Assembly (NCBI GenBank): GCA_026418195.1
Contig: JAOABU010000090.1
Span: 1-48,788, forward strand
Direction: 5' to 3'
DNA: 48,788 nt
DNA from: Spirochaetota bacterium
Lineage (GTDB): Bacteria > Spirochaetota > Spirochaetia > DTKZ01
Shown: positions 28,255 through 36,637 of the stretch, piece by piece
Numbering within the stretch: the first letter of the stretch is position 1
How the letters are laid out: each line of letters begins with the position of its first letter
The notes under the pieces: generated by a model
What the model was told of the DNA's origin: nothing
The model's database searches: none
The model's input: only the letters and a program-made list of their open reading frames with translations
Translations under genes and position numbers: made by a program

Positions 28255-29838
28255 ATGCGGAAAGGGAAACCGAAGACTCCTCCCGAAGACAACCAGAGAG
28301 TAACATTGAAACCTATCTGGGGGATTCAACCCAAAACCTATATTGGCTTGATCTATGGAATCGGATTGGGATTAATTCTTTTCTTCCTTTTAATTTTTCC
28401 TGGCTTGTTTCATGGAGGATCCAAGGTAACGATTCATACAGTGCCGCAGGGAGCTTCCGTGTATGTAGATGGTGTTCGAATCGGAGTTTCCCCCCTAACT
28501 ACCTTCATAAAAGCAGGTTCCCACACTATACAGATACGGAAGACGGGGTTCCAACCTTATGCACAACCGATCGTGGTGGATAGACGAGTATTGGGAAGCC
28601 TCTTCTTTCCTAAAAAGGTGGAGATGCGGGTTCCTTTAACACTGGAATCGTCTGAAGCCCTTTTTTCCAGAGCGTATGATGACTTAGCCTCCTGGGTGCT
28701 GGCAGAAACTCCTACTCCGATCCGTCCGAATCCACCAGTCCTACGGAATCTTGCTTCGGATCTAACTCGTGTTGGTGAAGGTAGGAATAGGATATCGAGA
28801 GAGGTGTGGAATCGATTTTTCATTCAATGCCTTCCTCAGATCAATAGCGAGGGAGTGTTTTCAGATTTCTTGGCTGCCTTGTCCCTTGTTCAGTCCGATG
28901 GAACTGTTTTAACCCATCGATCCCTCCTAGAAATTCTCAGATTTTTTACCACCCTTTTGAATCAACAACCGAATGCCCTATACTGGTTCGAATCCATAGT
29001 ACCTTCTCAAGTTTCTAATACCATCAAAAACAATTCTGTCTTTTTAAAGCAACGAGAAGAGCTTTTTAAAGGAAAAAAAGAAAAATCACTTCCTCCTACA
29101 TTGCCTACGAAAAGACAACCGGTACTTCGAATCGGGCCAATGGAGTTCATTCCCATTCCGGAAGGTACGTTTTACATGGGCTGGGCATCAAAAGCAGAAT
29201 CTGTTTCACCGGATTCTTTCTTCATGCCTTATCAGGTACAGGTTTCACCTTTCTATCTTCTTGCGCATGAGGTAACAGAGGAGGAGTTTGCTAAGTTTCT
29301 TCAAGAAACTCCTATATGGGCTCCTGTTGCAAGGGAAACATTGAGGAAACAAGGATTAGTGGATGAGGGGTATCTATCCTCGTGGAAGGATTCATCCGAA
29401 CCACCCAATCCCTCCTATCCGGTGCGGGAGATCTCCTACTTCGCAGCAAAAGCGTACTGTGCATGGCTTCAAACAAAACACCCTACGTATCGTTTTGATC
29501 TTCCTACAGAGGCGGAATGGGAGTGGGCAGCTTCTCTGAATACAGAACAAGTGACCTATTCTTTCCCAACGGAACTCAAACCTGTACACCTCGGAGAGAG
29601 AGGTAGATGGGGACTGCGGTTTATGCTTGGGAATGTATGGGAATGGACTGATGACTGGTTTGCCCCTTTTCAGCACCTGTTTCCCGAAGTTTTTCTTCTA
29701 AGGGGTGTAGAGAAAATCGTGAAAGGGGGAAGTTATATTAACTCCCCTGATACGATCACTGTATCTACCCGAGGTTCCCAGCCTCCTTCTTGGTGTACTC
29801 CGTATTTGGGTTTCCGTATCAAAGCCCTTCCTAGGTAG
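28255..29838 (+). CDS. Membrane-anchored PEGA-domain protein with FGE-sulfatase-like C-terminal domain
   Basis: A 527 aa protein with one membrane segment near residues 31-52 (YGIGLGLILFFLLIFPGLF). A PEGA domain (about 56-108) follows, with VTIHTVPQGASVYVDGVRIG and AGSHTIQIRKTGFQPY. A variable helical region leads to an FGE-sulfatase/SUMF-type domain (about 300-527), with FIPIPEGTFYMG, VTEEEFAKFL, FDLPTEAEWEWAA, LGNVWEWTDDWF and VVKGGSYINS. True formylglycine-generating enzymes carry two catalytic Cys near the C-terminus; only a lone WCTPY Cys is seen, so this is a C-type-lectin-fold binding or scaffold domain, not an FGE. No ribosome-binding site is present and the promoter implies leaderless translation. 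smpB follows after 6 bases. Confidence 0.85.
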   Translation: MRKGKPKTPPEDNQRVTLKPIWGIQPKTYIGLIYGIGLGLILFFLLIFPGLFHGGSKVTIHTVPQGASVYVDGVRIGVSPLTTFIKAGSHTIQIRKTGFQPYAQPIVVDRRVLGSLFFPKKVEMRVPLTLESSEALFSRAYDDLASWVLAETPTPIRPNPPVLRNLASDLTRVGEGRNRISREVWNRFFIQCLPQINSEGVFSDFLAALSLVQSDGTVLTHRSLLEILRFFTTLLNQQPNALYWFESIVPSQVSNTIKNNSVFLKQREELFKGKKEKSLPPTLPTKRQPVLRIGPMEFIPIPEGTFYMGWASKAESVSPDSFFMPYQVQVSPFYLLAHEVTEEEFAKFLQETPIWAPVARETLRKQGLVDEGYLSSWKDSSEPPNPSYPVREISYFAAKAYCAWLQTKHPTYRFDLPTEAEWEWAASLNTEQVTYSFPTELKPVHLGERGRWGLRFMLGNVWEWTDDWFAPFQHLFPEVFLLRGVEKIVKGGSYINSPDTITVSTRGSQPPSWCTPYLGFRIKALPR

Positions 29839-29844
29839 GCCTGT

Positions 29845-30297
29845 ATGGAAACCATCAAAGTATTGGCAGAGAATAGAAAGGCCCGATTTCAGTATACCAT
29901 CGATGAATCCATTGAATGTGGTATCGCTCTTCAGGGCACTGAGGTGAAATCCATTAAAAAGGGAAATTTTTCCTTCTCCGATTCGTACGGAAGGATCAAG
30001 GATGGAGAGCTCTGGTTGATTGGTTTTCACGTCACTCCTTATGAACAAGGGAATATCCACAATCATATACCCGATCGGGAACGAAAACTGCTGGTCCATA
30101 AGCAGGAAATCAAACGATTAGCCCGTAAAGTAGAGGAAAAAGGATACACCCTCGTACCTCTCAAAGTGTACCTGAAGGATGGCAGGGTAAAACTGGAGAT
30201 GGGGGTATGTAAGGGGAAGAAACTTTCCGATAAACGGGAAGTAATCAAGGAACGGGATCTGCGACGGGAAACGGAACGGGAGTTTAAGGTACGATAG
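29845..30297 (+). CDS. smpB: SsrA-binding protein SmpB
   Basis: Partner of tmRNA in trans-translation: it binds the tRNA-like domain and places its tail in the empty mRNA channel of stalled ribosomes. The 150 aa protein has IKVLAENRKARFQYTIDESIECGIALQGTEVKSI, HVTPYEQGNIHNH and a basic C-terminal tail (LSDKREVIKERDLRRETERE). It follows the PEGA/FGE-like gene by 6 bases, and the tmRNA gene lies 83 bases downstream on the same strand. Confidence 0.97.
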   Translation: METIKVLAENRKARFQYTIDESIECGIALQGTEVKSIKKGNFSFSDSYGRIKDGELWLIGFHVTPYEQGNIHNHIPDRERKLLVHKQEIKRLARKVEEKGYTLVPLKVYLKDGRVKLEMGVCKGKKLSDKREVIKERDLRRETEREFKVR

Positions 30298-30332
30298 TGC
30301 CGCTCATCTTCATGCACAGGAATCGGTTGCGA

Positions 30333-30361
30333 TTGCCAAAAGGGATTTTTTTTGTTATGTT
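30333..30361 (+). promoter_or_regulatory. Promoter candidate for tmRNA
   Basis: -35 TTGCCA (30333-30338), 17-base spacer, -10 TATGTT (30356-30361) with an extended TG (TGTTATGTT). The predicted start near 30368 leaves a ~13-base 5' leader for RNase P to remove. Confidence 0.6.
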
Positions 30362-30380
30362 ACTAGTACGCTGTTATGAA

Positions 30381-30731
30381 GGGGGTGCACCGGTTTCGAC
30401 TAGGATGAAGGTGTGTCAAGTTGCAGGTGGAGGGCCGAACTCCTAAAAACGGCAACAAAAATAACTGCCAACGAAGCAGATTATCAACTAGCGGCAGCGT
30501 AAGCTTGCTGCTACGGGTTCCGGATACGCGGTCTTGAGGATCCGAGAACTTGTAAGAAACCAAGACTCTTCAACCATGGGGTCCGAACCATGGGAGAGAA
30601 CCTTATCGGACTAAGGACAGAAGCAAGCTTCCGGTTCGCTTAGCTCTGTTCGATACTCTAAGAACCGGATAAACCTGTAGAATACTTGACGTATCCATCC
30701 TAGGACGCGGGTTCGATTCCCGCCACCTCCA
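30381..30731 (+). ncRNA. ssrA: Transfer-messenger RNA (tmRNA)
   Basis: Rescues stalled ribosomes and tags their products. The 5' end GGGGGTGCACCGGTTTCGAC is the classic tmRNA start, and the 3' end GGTTCGATTCCCGCCACCTCC is the T-arm and acceptor. The ends pair as a 7-bp acceptor stem (GGGGGTG with CACCTCC, one G-U). CCA is not encoded. The tag frame begins at the GCC at 30467 and ends with TAA at 30502, reading ANEADYQLAAA. The gene lies just downstream of smpB, its protein partner, and converges with rnpB. Confidence 0.95.
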
Positions 30732-30763
30732 CAAGATCCTTCCAACACTACCATTCAACAAAG

Positions 30764-31096
30764 AAAAAGCAGGCCATAAGCCGGGTTCTGTATAAGACCG
30801 TCATCTATCTAGGAGTTCCGTTCTCGAAACCCTCTAGCAGTCTACCCGCGGATTGCGAGGGAGCACCTCTCCGCTTCTTGACTTTGCTCCTGGTAAGGTT
30901 TACCGTGCCTCCGATGTTGCCATCGAAGCGGTGGTCTCTTACACCACCTTTTCACCCTTGCCCGAGATTCCTCAGGCGGTTTGTTTTCTGTGGCACTTTC
31001 TATCACCCAAAAAGGGTGTCCGGGGATTACCCGGTACCATGCTCTACGGAGCCCGGACTTTCCTCCCCTTTCGGGGCGACGGTCTGGCCTGCCTAG
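30764..31096 (-). ncRNA. rnpB: RNase P RNA (bacterial type A)
   Basis: Catalytic RNA that makes tRNA 5' ends. On the minus strand the conserved 5' core GGAAAGTCCGGGCTCC (with GGCAGGCCAGACCGTCGCC before it) and the 3' core ACAGAACCCGGCTTATGGCC are clear. The ends pair as P1 (GCAGGCC with GGCCTGC) and are followed by a short U-run. The length of about 330 nt is usual for this RNA. The exact ends are estimates to within a few bases. Confidence 0.93.
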
Positions 31097-31101
31097 ATTC
31101 A

Positions 31102-31107
31102 AATATA
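31102..31107 (-). promoter_or_regulatory. -10 box candidate for rnpB
   Basis: TATATT on the minus strand, about seven bases from the predicted 5' end of RNase P RNA. The -35 is not clear. Confidence 0.45.
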
Positions 31108-31134
31108 CTAAACCTCAGAAAAGAAAAGTCGCTG

Positions 31135-32067
31135 CTATACGTCTTCTTCTGTCTCTTCGATTTCTTCCTCTTCCTCAACTTCCTCCTCTTCGAACTCTTC
31201 TTCTAGTTCTTCTTCCTCTTCCTCATCCTCAACTTCTTCCTCTTCGAACTCTTCTTCCAGTTCTTCTTCCTCTTCCTCCTGTTCTTCCTCTTCTGCTTCG
31301 ATATCATCGATATCAAAGATCGGTTCCCCAACGGTTTCTACCAAGTAAGGCTCTTCCCCTTCTTCTTCATAGAAAAGAATTCGACTGCAGTACGGACAGA
31401 ACAGGATGGACTTCCCACTTCGTACCTCATTCACGAACTGCATGGGAAGAATCATATGGCACCCTGAACATACTCCCCTTTTTAACGCAACGATTCCCAA
31501 TCCAGACTTGCTGCGAATGATTCTCTCGAACTTGAACAACATTTCCGGATCTAGTCCAGGGATGATCTCCTTCTCTTGCCCTTCCAATATTTTTAGTTGT
31601 TCCTGTCTTTTTTCAATTTCAGAACGTATTTTTTCCTGTTCCTGTCGGAGTTCCTCTTCCTGTTCCTTGATTAATGATTCTTCCCGTTCAAGAGCATGAA
31701 GCATTTCTTCCAGGATCTTCTCTTCCTTTTGAAGATCTCGTCGAAACTGAAGCTCTTTGTCTGCAGCATCCCGAATTTCCTTGTCCAACGCCTCGTATTC
31801 GCGTTGGGTCTTGATCAAGTCCATCTGAGATTCTAGTTTCTCTCGATTCTGTTCAGCTTCTAACATCCGTTCTCGAAGGTTTTTGATCCGCTGCTTGGTA
31901 GCTTCATACTGTTCATTCTTTTCGATGTAAGACTTCTTCAATCGAGCCACTACTTCCGTCTTAGTTGCTAATGCTTTGGGAATCTCTTGGATTTCCTTTT
32001 CCAGACTGTACTTTGCAGAAAGGATTTCCTGCAGAGTTCTAAGTTTATCGAATACTTCTTGAACCAT
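31135..32067 (-). CDS. Coiled-coil protein with C4 zinc ribbon and acidic repeat tail
   Basis: A 310 aa protein. Residues 1-170 are a long charged coiled coil. Then comes the family's C4-type zinc ribbon (GVCSGCHMILP ... ILFCPYCSRILFY, about 198-232) and a tail of about 60 residues that is almost entirely Glu. The coiled coil plus C4 ribbon is the widespread DUF164/CT398-type family, whose exact role is not settled; some members are tied to sigma factor or flagellar/secretion control. It directly follows rpoD with a 27-base gap, as recalled for treponemes. The tail contains a 54-bp tandem duplication at the DNA level. Confidence 0.85.
   Translation of the reverse strand: MVQEVFDKLRTLQEILSAKYSLEKEIQEIPKALATKTEVVARLKKSYIEKNEQYEATKQRIKNLRERMLEAEQNREKLESQMDLIKTQREYEALDKEIRDAADKELQFRRDLQKEEKILEEMLHALEREESLIKEQEEELRQEQEKIRSEIEKRQEQLKILEGQEKEIIPGLDPEMLFKFERIIRSKSGLGIVALKRGVCSGCHMILPMQFVNEVRSGKSILFCPYCSRILFYEEEGEEPYLVETVGEPIFDIDDIEAEEEEQEEEEEELEEEFEEEEVEDEEEEEELEEEFEEEEVEEEEEIEETEEDV
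31177..31284 (-). repeat. Two tandem 54-bp units encoding the acidic tail
   Basis: Units 31177-31230 and 31231-31284 are near identical, with a few T/C changes. Each encodes 18 residues with the core LEEEFEEEEVE. This is a multiple of three, so copy-number change keeps the reading frame. Confidence 0.85.
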
Positions 32068-32094
32068 TTTCCCCTCTTTTTCCGTAGTATAGAT

Positions 32095-33825
32095 TTAGTG
32101 GTCTAGGTAATCTTTCAACCTTCGACTTCGTTTTGGATGTCTGAGCCTGCGTAATGCTTTTGCTTCAATCTGACGAATCCGTTCACGAGTTACGTTAAAA
32201 TACAACCCAACCTCTTCCAGAGTCAAGGAATACCCGTCATCCAAGCCGAACCGCATTTTCAGAACTTCCTGTTCCCGGGGTGGAAGAGTTGATAGTACCT
32301 CTCGGAGTTGTTCCTGCAGAAGGGTAAAGGCTGTCTGGGTAGAAGGATTCTCCACATCCTTGTCTTCGATGAAATCACCGAGGAGAGAATCTTCCTCCTC
32401 TCCGATGGGAGTTTCCAATGAAATGGGTTCCCGCGCCACGTTTTTCACCGACTTTACTCGAGATACCGACCACCCCAACCGTTCCGCAATCTCTTCATCC
32501 GTAGGTTCCCTACCTAACACCTGCATGAGCTGTCTTGATTCTCGAACTACTTTGTTGATCTGTTCGATCATATGCACAGGAACCCGGATGGTTCGGGCTT
32601 GATCCGAAATGCTGCGGGTAATAGCCTGCCGTATCCACCACGTTGCATACGTAGAAAACTTATAGCCCTTACGGTATTCAAACTTTTCCACCGCTTTGAT
32701 CAACCCAATGTTTCCCTCTTGCACAAGATCGAAAAAGTGCAATCCTCGATTCGTATACTTCTTGGCGATACTAACCACTAACCGTAGGTTGGCCTTGATC
32801 AATCGATCCTTGGCCGTCTGCATCATCGTTTTCCCCCGTAGGATCTCTTTGGCCATTTTCAGGATCGTATTTGCAGGTTCCTCGAATTCCACCTCCAGAT
32901 TCTTTAATTTCTTTTCCGTCAGTTGGATCTGACGAATCTCCTCTTTGATCTGATCAGCAGACATTCCTAGTTCTTCTTCGATCTTCATTCTTTTTTCGGG
33001 CATCGTGAGTCCGCGGCCTAACGTCCGAAGATCCCTCACGTTGGAAACCTTCAAACGTTTTTCGATCTTTTCTTGGTCTTTTCGGTATTTCTTGATTTTC
33101 TTTGCTGCAACGATGAACTTCTCTGAAAATTGGAGTATCTCTTCCTGGTGAATATCCACTTTCTGGAGGTAGGTTTTTAGTAGTTCCCGTTTCCGTACTA
33201 ATTCTTCATCTTCCCAGATATTGCCACCATGGGCCAAGATTCGTTTCTTTAACTCGATGTAGCCCTTTAATTCCGGAAGGATTTCTCTCAAGGGTTCACG
33301 GTAACATTGGATTAGTCTTCTCCGTTCAGCTAAGTATTCACTGACTTCTTTTTTCGAGAGATTCATTTCCCTCGGATCCTTCTTCGAGAAGGCCCTCTGA
33401 GCCAACTGATAGAATTCGGGAATTAGCATGGAGGATTGTTTAATCACTTCCTTGATGATGTTTTCCCCTTCCTCCATCTGTTTGGATAACTCCACTTCCT
33501 GCTCAGCGGTTAAGAGGCTTTCCTTCCCAATTTCTCGAAGGTACAATCGAATGGGATCATCAATTACCGCTTCTTTGTCCTTGTAAACGAGTTTCTTTTT
33601 TTTGTTGTCGAGTTTTATGGGTTCTTCCAACTCTTCTAACGAAACGTCTTCTTCTTCCAAGTGGATATTATGCTCAGCTAGCAGGGCAATGACTTCATCC
33701 ATCTTTTCCGAGTTTACAATAGCATCAGGAAGGAAATCCTGCACTTCATCGTAACTGATTGTCTTTTTATGTTTTGCGTATTCTAATAACTTAATGACGG
33801 CAGGGTCTTTTTCCAGTTCACTCAT
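32095..33825 (-). CDS. rpoD: RNA polymerase primary sigma factor RpoD (sigma-70)
   Basis: Housekeeping sigma factor, 576 aa from the ATG of [14 protein letters not shown]. Region 1.1 is followed by [17 protein letters not shown] (1.2) and a long non-conserved insert. Regions 2.1-2.4 include [30 protein letters not shown] and [17 protein letters not shown]. Region 3 and region 4 follow ([37 protein letters not shown]). It follows dnaG with an 8-base overlap. The primase-sigma pair recalls the macromolecular-synthesis operon found in many bacteria. The sigma-70-like promoters elsewhere in the window fit this factor. Confidence 0.97.
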   Translation of the reverse strand: MSELEKDPAVIKLLEYAKHKKTISYDEVQDFLPDAIVNSEKMDEVIALLAEHNIHLEEEDVSLEELEEPIKLDNKKKKLVYKDKEAVIDDPIRLYLREIGKESLLTAEQEVELSKQMEEGENIIKEVIKQSSMLIPEFYQLAQRAFSKKDPREMNLSKKEVSEYLAERRRLIQCYREPLREILPELKGYIELKKRILAHGGNIWEDEELVRKRELLKTYLQKVDIHQEEILQFSEKFIVAAKKIKKYRKDQEKIEKRLKVSNVRDLRTLGRGLTMPEKRMKIEEELGMSADQIKEEIRQIQLTEKKLKNLEVEFEEPANTILKMAKEILRGKTMMQTAKDRLIKANLRLVVSIAKKYTNRGLHFFDLVQEGNIGLIKAVEKFEYRKGYKFSTYATWWIRQAITRSISDQARTIRVPVHMIEQINKVVRESRQLMQVLGREPTDEEIAERLGWSVSRVKSVKNVAREPISLETPIGEEEDSLLGDFIEDKDVENPSTQTAFTLLQEQLREVLSTLPPREQEVLKMRFGLDDGYSLTLEEVGLYFNVTRERIRQIEAKALRRLRHPKRSRRLKDYLDH

Positions 33826-35593
33826 TCTCCACAACCCTCAACTTTTCCAGTTCTGCATCCAAGTACATTTTTTTTTCCAGCAACCGAGACAATTCTTCCG
33901 TTTGATTCGTTTTCTCGCATCTGTGGATGGCTTTCACTACCTGTTGTCGTTCTCGTTCCAAGTTCCGTCGTTTTAAAAACCTGACGCTATCGTATATTAA
34001 CCGTTCCTGATTCATCTTGAACTCTGAAGAAATAAGTTTACTTAATACAAAATCTTTCAATGCTGCATTGGAAATGCGTTGACAGACCTTATCAATGGAC
34101 CATTCCTCTTCTCGGTACAGCTCTTCCAAGGTGATATACAAGTCCCTTCCATAAGGATCTTCAAGGTCATCTAAGGTGATACGAGATCGGATGTCCTCGA
34201 AGTTCTTACGACTCTCCATCGCAAGGATCATCAGTACTAGTTCTGGAGTGCGTTGGATGGATTCCTGCTTCTGTTCCTCCCGATTCTCTTTCTGTGGAAC
34301 ATGGATCCATTTTTTTCTCTGTAAATCTTTCCGGATAGATTCTCGATCCAATTCGAGAAAATCTGCAATAGAGGCAATTGCAGCTTCTCGTCTTATTTCT
34401 GAACCCATACTCTCAATATACGGAAACAGATCCTCCACTTTCAACAGGTTTTTTAAGGGCGTTCCAGTATCCTTCTGTAACGAGGTTTTTTTCAATAAAA
34501 ACTCAAGTATAGGTATAGGATATTTTACAATCTTTTGCAACTCACCCGTTTGTCCATTCTGGATAAAATCTGCCGGATCCTTATAGGGGTACTCATCTGC
34601 TTGAACGGCAAAGGGCTCCAATTCTTGCTGCTCACAGAGGATGGCTGCCTTCCGAATAGCCTGTAGCCCTGCTTCATCCTGATCGAAGAAAAGGATAACC
34701 CGATCAGCGAATCTTTTCAAAAGACGAACTTGAGCAGCAGTAAGGGATGTGCCTAGAGGTGCAACCGCTATTTCAATTCCAGCCTGATGAAGGGCAATCA
34801 CATCCATGTACCCTTCCACTAACACCACGGTTCTAGTTTTTCGAATCTCTTCCCTTCCTTGATAGAACCCATAGAGGGATTCCCCCTTCTTGAATAGGGC
34901 TGACTCAGCAGAATTGAGGTACTTAGGGCCTTCCCCCGAAAGAATTCGTCCTCCAAAGGCCACCACATCCCCCTGGGAAGAATAGATGGGGAACATGATC
35001 CTATGGAAGAAAAAAGCTCGATCGGGGCTTCTAGGAGCAAAAAGTCCTGATTCCAATAATAACTCTCTGGAAAAATTCTTTTTTTCTAGGAATTTTTTCA
35101 GCCAGTACGGGTCTGCAGGTGCATATCCCAATTGAAACTTGGAAATAATTGAATCTTCGAGACCTCGTGCTCGCAAGTATTTTAATGCAGGGGTTCCCTG
35201 GGATGTTTGCATCAGGATGTAATGAAAACTGCCCGCTACTCGCTTCAAGAGGTGCAGAATAGCATCCTGTTTTTTCCCCTTTTCAAGACTCTTCTCATCG
35301 TAAGGATCCAAATGAATTCCCACTTTTTCCGCTAATCTATGTACCGCATCCGGAAACGTCAGATGTTCCACCTCCATAACGAATTGGAACAGGTTTCCTC
35401 CTTTACCACATCCAAAACAGTAAAATAAACGTTTATCAGGCTGTACGTAGAAGGAAGGGGTCTTCTCTTGGTGAAAAGGGCAGAGACCACGGTACCGATC
35501 TCCCATGCGCTGAAGGGTCGTGTACTGCCCTACCAGTTCGAGGAAATCGACTTTGGCCGTGATCTGCTGAATAATGGATTCAGGAATAGCCAT
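33818..35593 (-). CDS. dnaG: DNA primase DnaG
   Basis: Makes RNA primers at the replication fork. 591 aa with the CHC2 zinc finger ([11 protein letters not shown] ... YCFGCGKGG), the RNA polymerase basic region (VAFGGRIL), the Toprim domain ([17 protein letters not shown] and [13 protein letters not shown]) and a helicase-interaction C-terminus. Its 3' end overlaps the rpoD start by 8 bases, and mltG precedes it by 2 bases. Confidence 0.97.
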   Translation of the reverse strand: MAIPESIIQQITAKVDFLELVGQYTTLQRMGDRYRGLCPFHQEKTPSFYVQPDKRLFYCFGCGKGGNLFQFVMEVEHLTFPDAVHRLAEKVGIHLDPYDEKSLEKGKKQDAILHLLKRVAGSFHYILMQTSQGTPALKYLRARGLEDSIISKFQLGYAPADPYWLKKFLEKKNFSRELLLESGLFAPRSPDRAFFFHRIMFPIYSSQGDVVAFGGRILSGEGPKYLNSAESALFKKGESLYGFYQGREEIRKTRTVVLVEGYMDVIALHQAGIEIAVAPLGTSLTAAQVRLLKRFADRVILFFDQDEAGLQAIRKAAILCEQQELEPFAVQADEYPYKDPADFIQNGQTGELQKIVKYPIPILEFLLKKTSLQKDTGTPLKNLLKVEDLFPYIESMGSEIRREAAIASIADFLELDRESIRKDLQRKKWIHVPQKENREEQKQESIQRTPELVLMILAMESRKNFEDIRSRITLDDLEDPYGRDLYITLEELYREEEWSIDKVCQRISNAALKDFVLSKLISSEFKMNQERLIYDSVRFLKRRNLERERQQVVKAIHRCEKTNQTEELSRLLEKKMYLDAELEKLRVVENE

Positions 35594-35595
35594 CT

Positions 35596-36633
35596 CTAGC
35601 TTCCCGGTTGTATCTTTTTCAGATACACAACCTTGGCTTGCATGTGTTCCTGTAGGGTTTTGGAAAAGTGATGCCGTCCACCTTCTGGGTCCTTCAGTAC
35701 AAAGTACCTATAGTCAGTTTCGGCAGGATAAAAAGCGGCTTTCAGAGCCGTCTCTCCGGGATTACAAATCGGCCCGGGGGGTAAGCCTGAATGCTTGTAG
35801 GTATTATAGGGGGAAGGCACCTCAAGATCTTCGTAGGTCAGCATGTCTGGATGAGGTTTGCCTAACTCTTCCGTGAGCACATACTCCACTGTAGCGCAGG
35901 AACCAAGGGGCATACGGATTTTCAATCGATTGTAAAATACCGATGAAATCATAGGTGCTTCCTCAGGGTCTCGGTATTCTCGTTCAATGATGGAGGCAAG
36001 AATCACCTTGTCCAGTAGTTCTTTCCCTGTTGGTAAGGGCTTCTCCTGGACGATGGTAGCGAGTCTCTGAAAAAACGTTTCCACCATCCTTTCAATCACC
36101 CGGATGGCAGGATAGTCTTTGGGAAAATAATAGGTTTCGGGAAATAGGTATCCTTCCACACTCGAGGTTGGTATTCCATATTTCTTCAATATCTCTTCCT
36201 GTTTAGAGGCAGAAAGAAACTCCGATACCGATACGATTCCCTTAGACTCCAAAAGACGGCCAATTCTAGAGATCGTCCATCCTTCAGGAATGGTTACGCG
36301 ATACAAAGCCTGAACACCCTTGACCAATAGATCATGGACAAAAAGAGTGCTCTTTCCCTTGGGAATTCGGTAATGACCTACCCTGTACTGCTTTTCGGTG
36401 CCCTTCCATCGGCTGAGCCAGATAAGGAAATCTGCGGACCGGATCAACCCCTTCTGTTCCAGTCGGTCCGCTATGGTAGAAACACTTTCCCCCTTTAAGA
36501 TGGAAAACTCTTCCTCTCCTTCCCCATTCGTAGAAACAGGGGAGTTGAGGTATCCGGCTAGAGCAGTCAGTCCCACCACCCCACCCCCTAGAATTGCAAG
36601 AAGAATGGTAATTATTTTTACGGTCTTCTTCAT
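35596..36633 (-). CDS. mltG: Endolytic murein transglycosylase MltG
   Basis: Inner-membrane lytic transglycosylase (YceG) thought to cut nascent glycan strands and set their length. 345 aa: an N-terminal membrane anchor (IITILLAILGGGVVGLTALA), a LysM-like segment and the YceG catalytic domain. That domain has SVEGYLFPETYYFP, VILASIIEREYRDPEEAPMISSVFYNRL (catalytic Glu in the IERE stretch) and SPYNTYKHSGLPPGPICNPG. It sits between the OmpA/FlgD-repeat protein and dnaG with 2-4 base gaps. Confidence 0.95.
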   Translation of the reverse strand: MKKTVKIITILLAILGGGVVGLTALAGYLNSPVSTNGEGEEEFSILKGESVSTIADRLEQKGLIRSADFLIWLSRWKGTEKQYRVGHYRIPKGKSTLFVHDLLVKGVQALYRVTIPEGWTISRIGRLLESKGIVSVSEFLSASKQEEILKKYGIPTSSVEGYLFPETYYFPKDYPAIRVIERMVETFFQRLATIVQEKPLPTGKELLDKVILASIIEREYRDPEEAPMISSVFYNRLKIRMPLGSCATVEYVLTEELGKPHPDMLTYEDLEVPSPYNTYKHSGLPPGPICNPGETALKAAFYPAETDYRYFVLKDPEGGRHHFSKTLQEHMQAKVVYLKKIQPGS

Positions 36634-36637
36634 GTGT

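Noticed and set aside
31141-31300. The TTC/TCC-rich plus-strand stretch as a simple repeat or CRISPR-like array
   Set aside because: It is the complement of the Glu-rich coding tail; there are no spacers, only a tandem 54-bp duplication.
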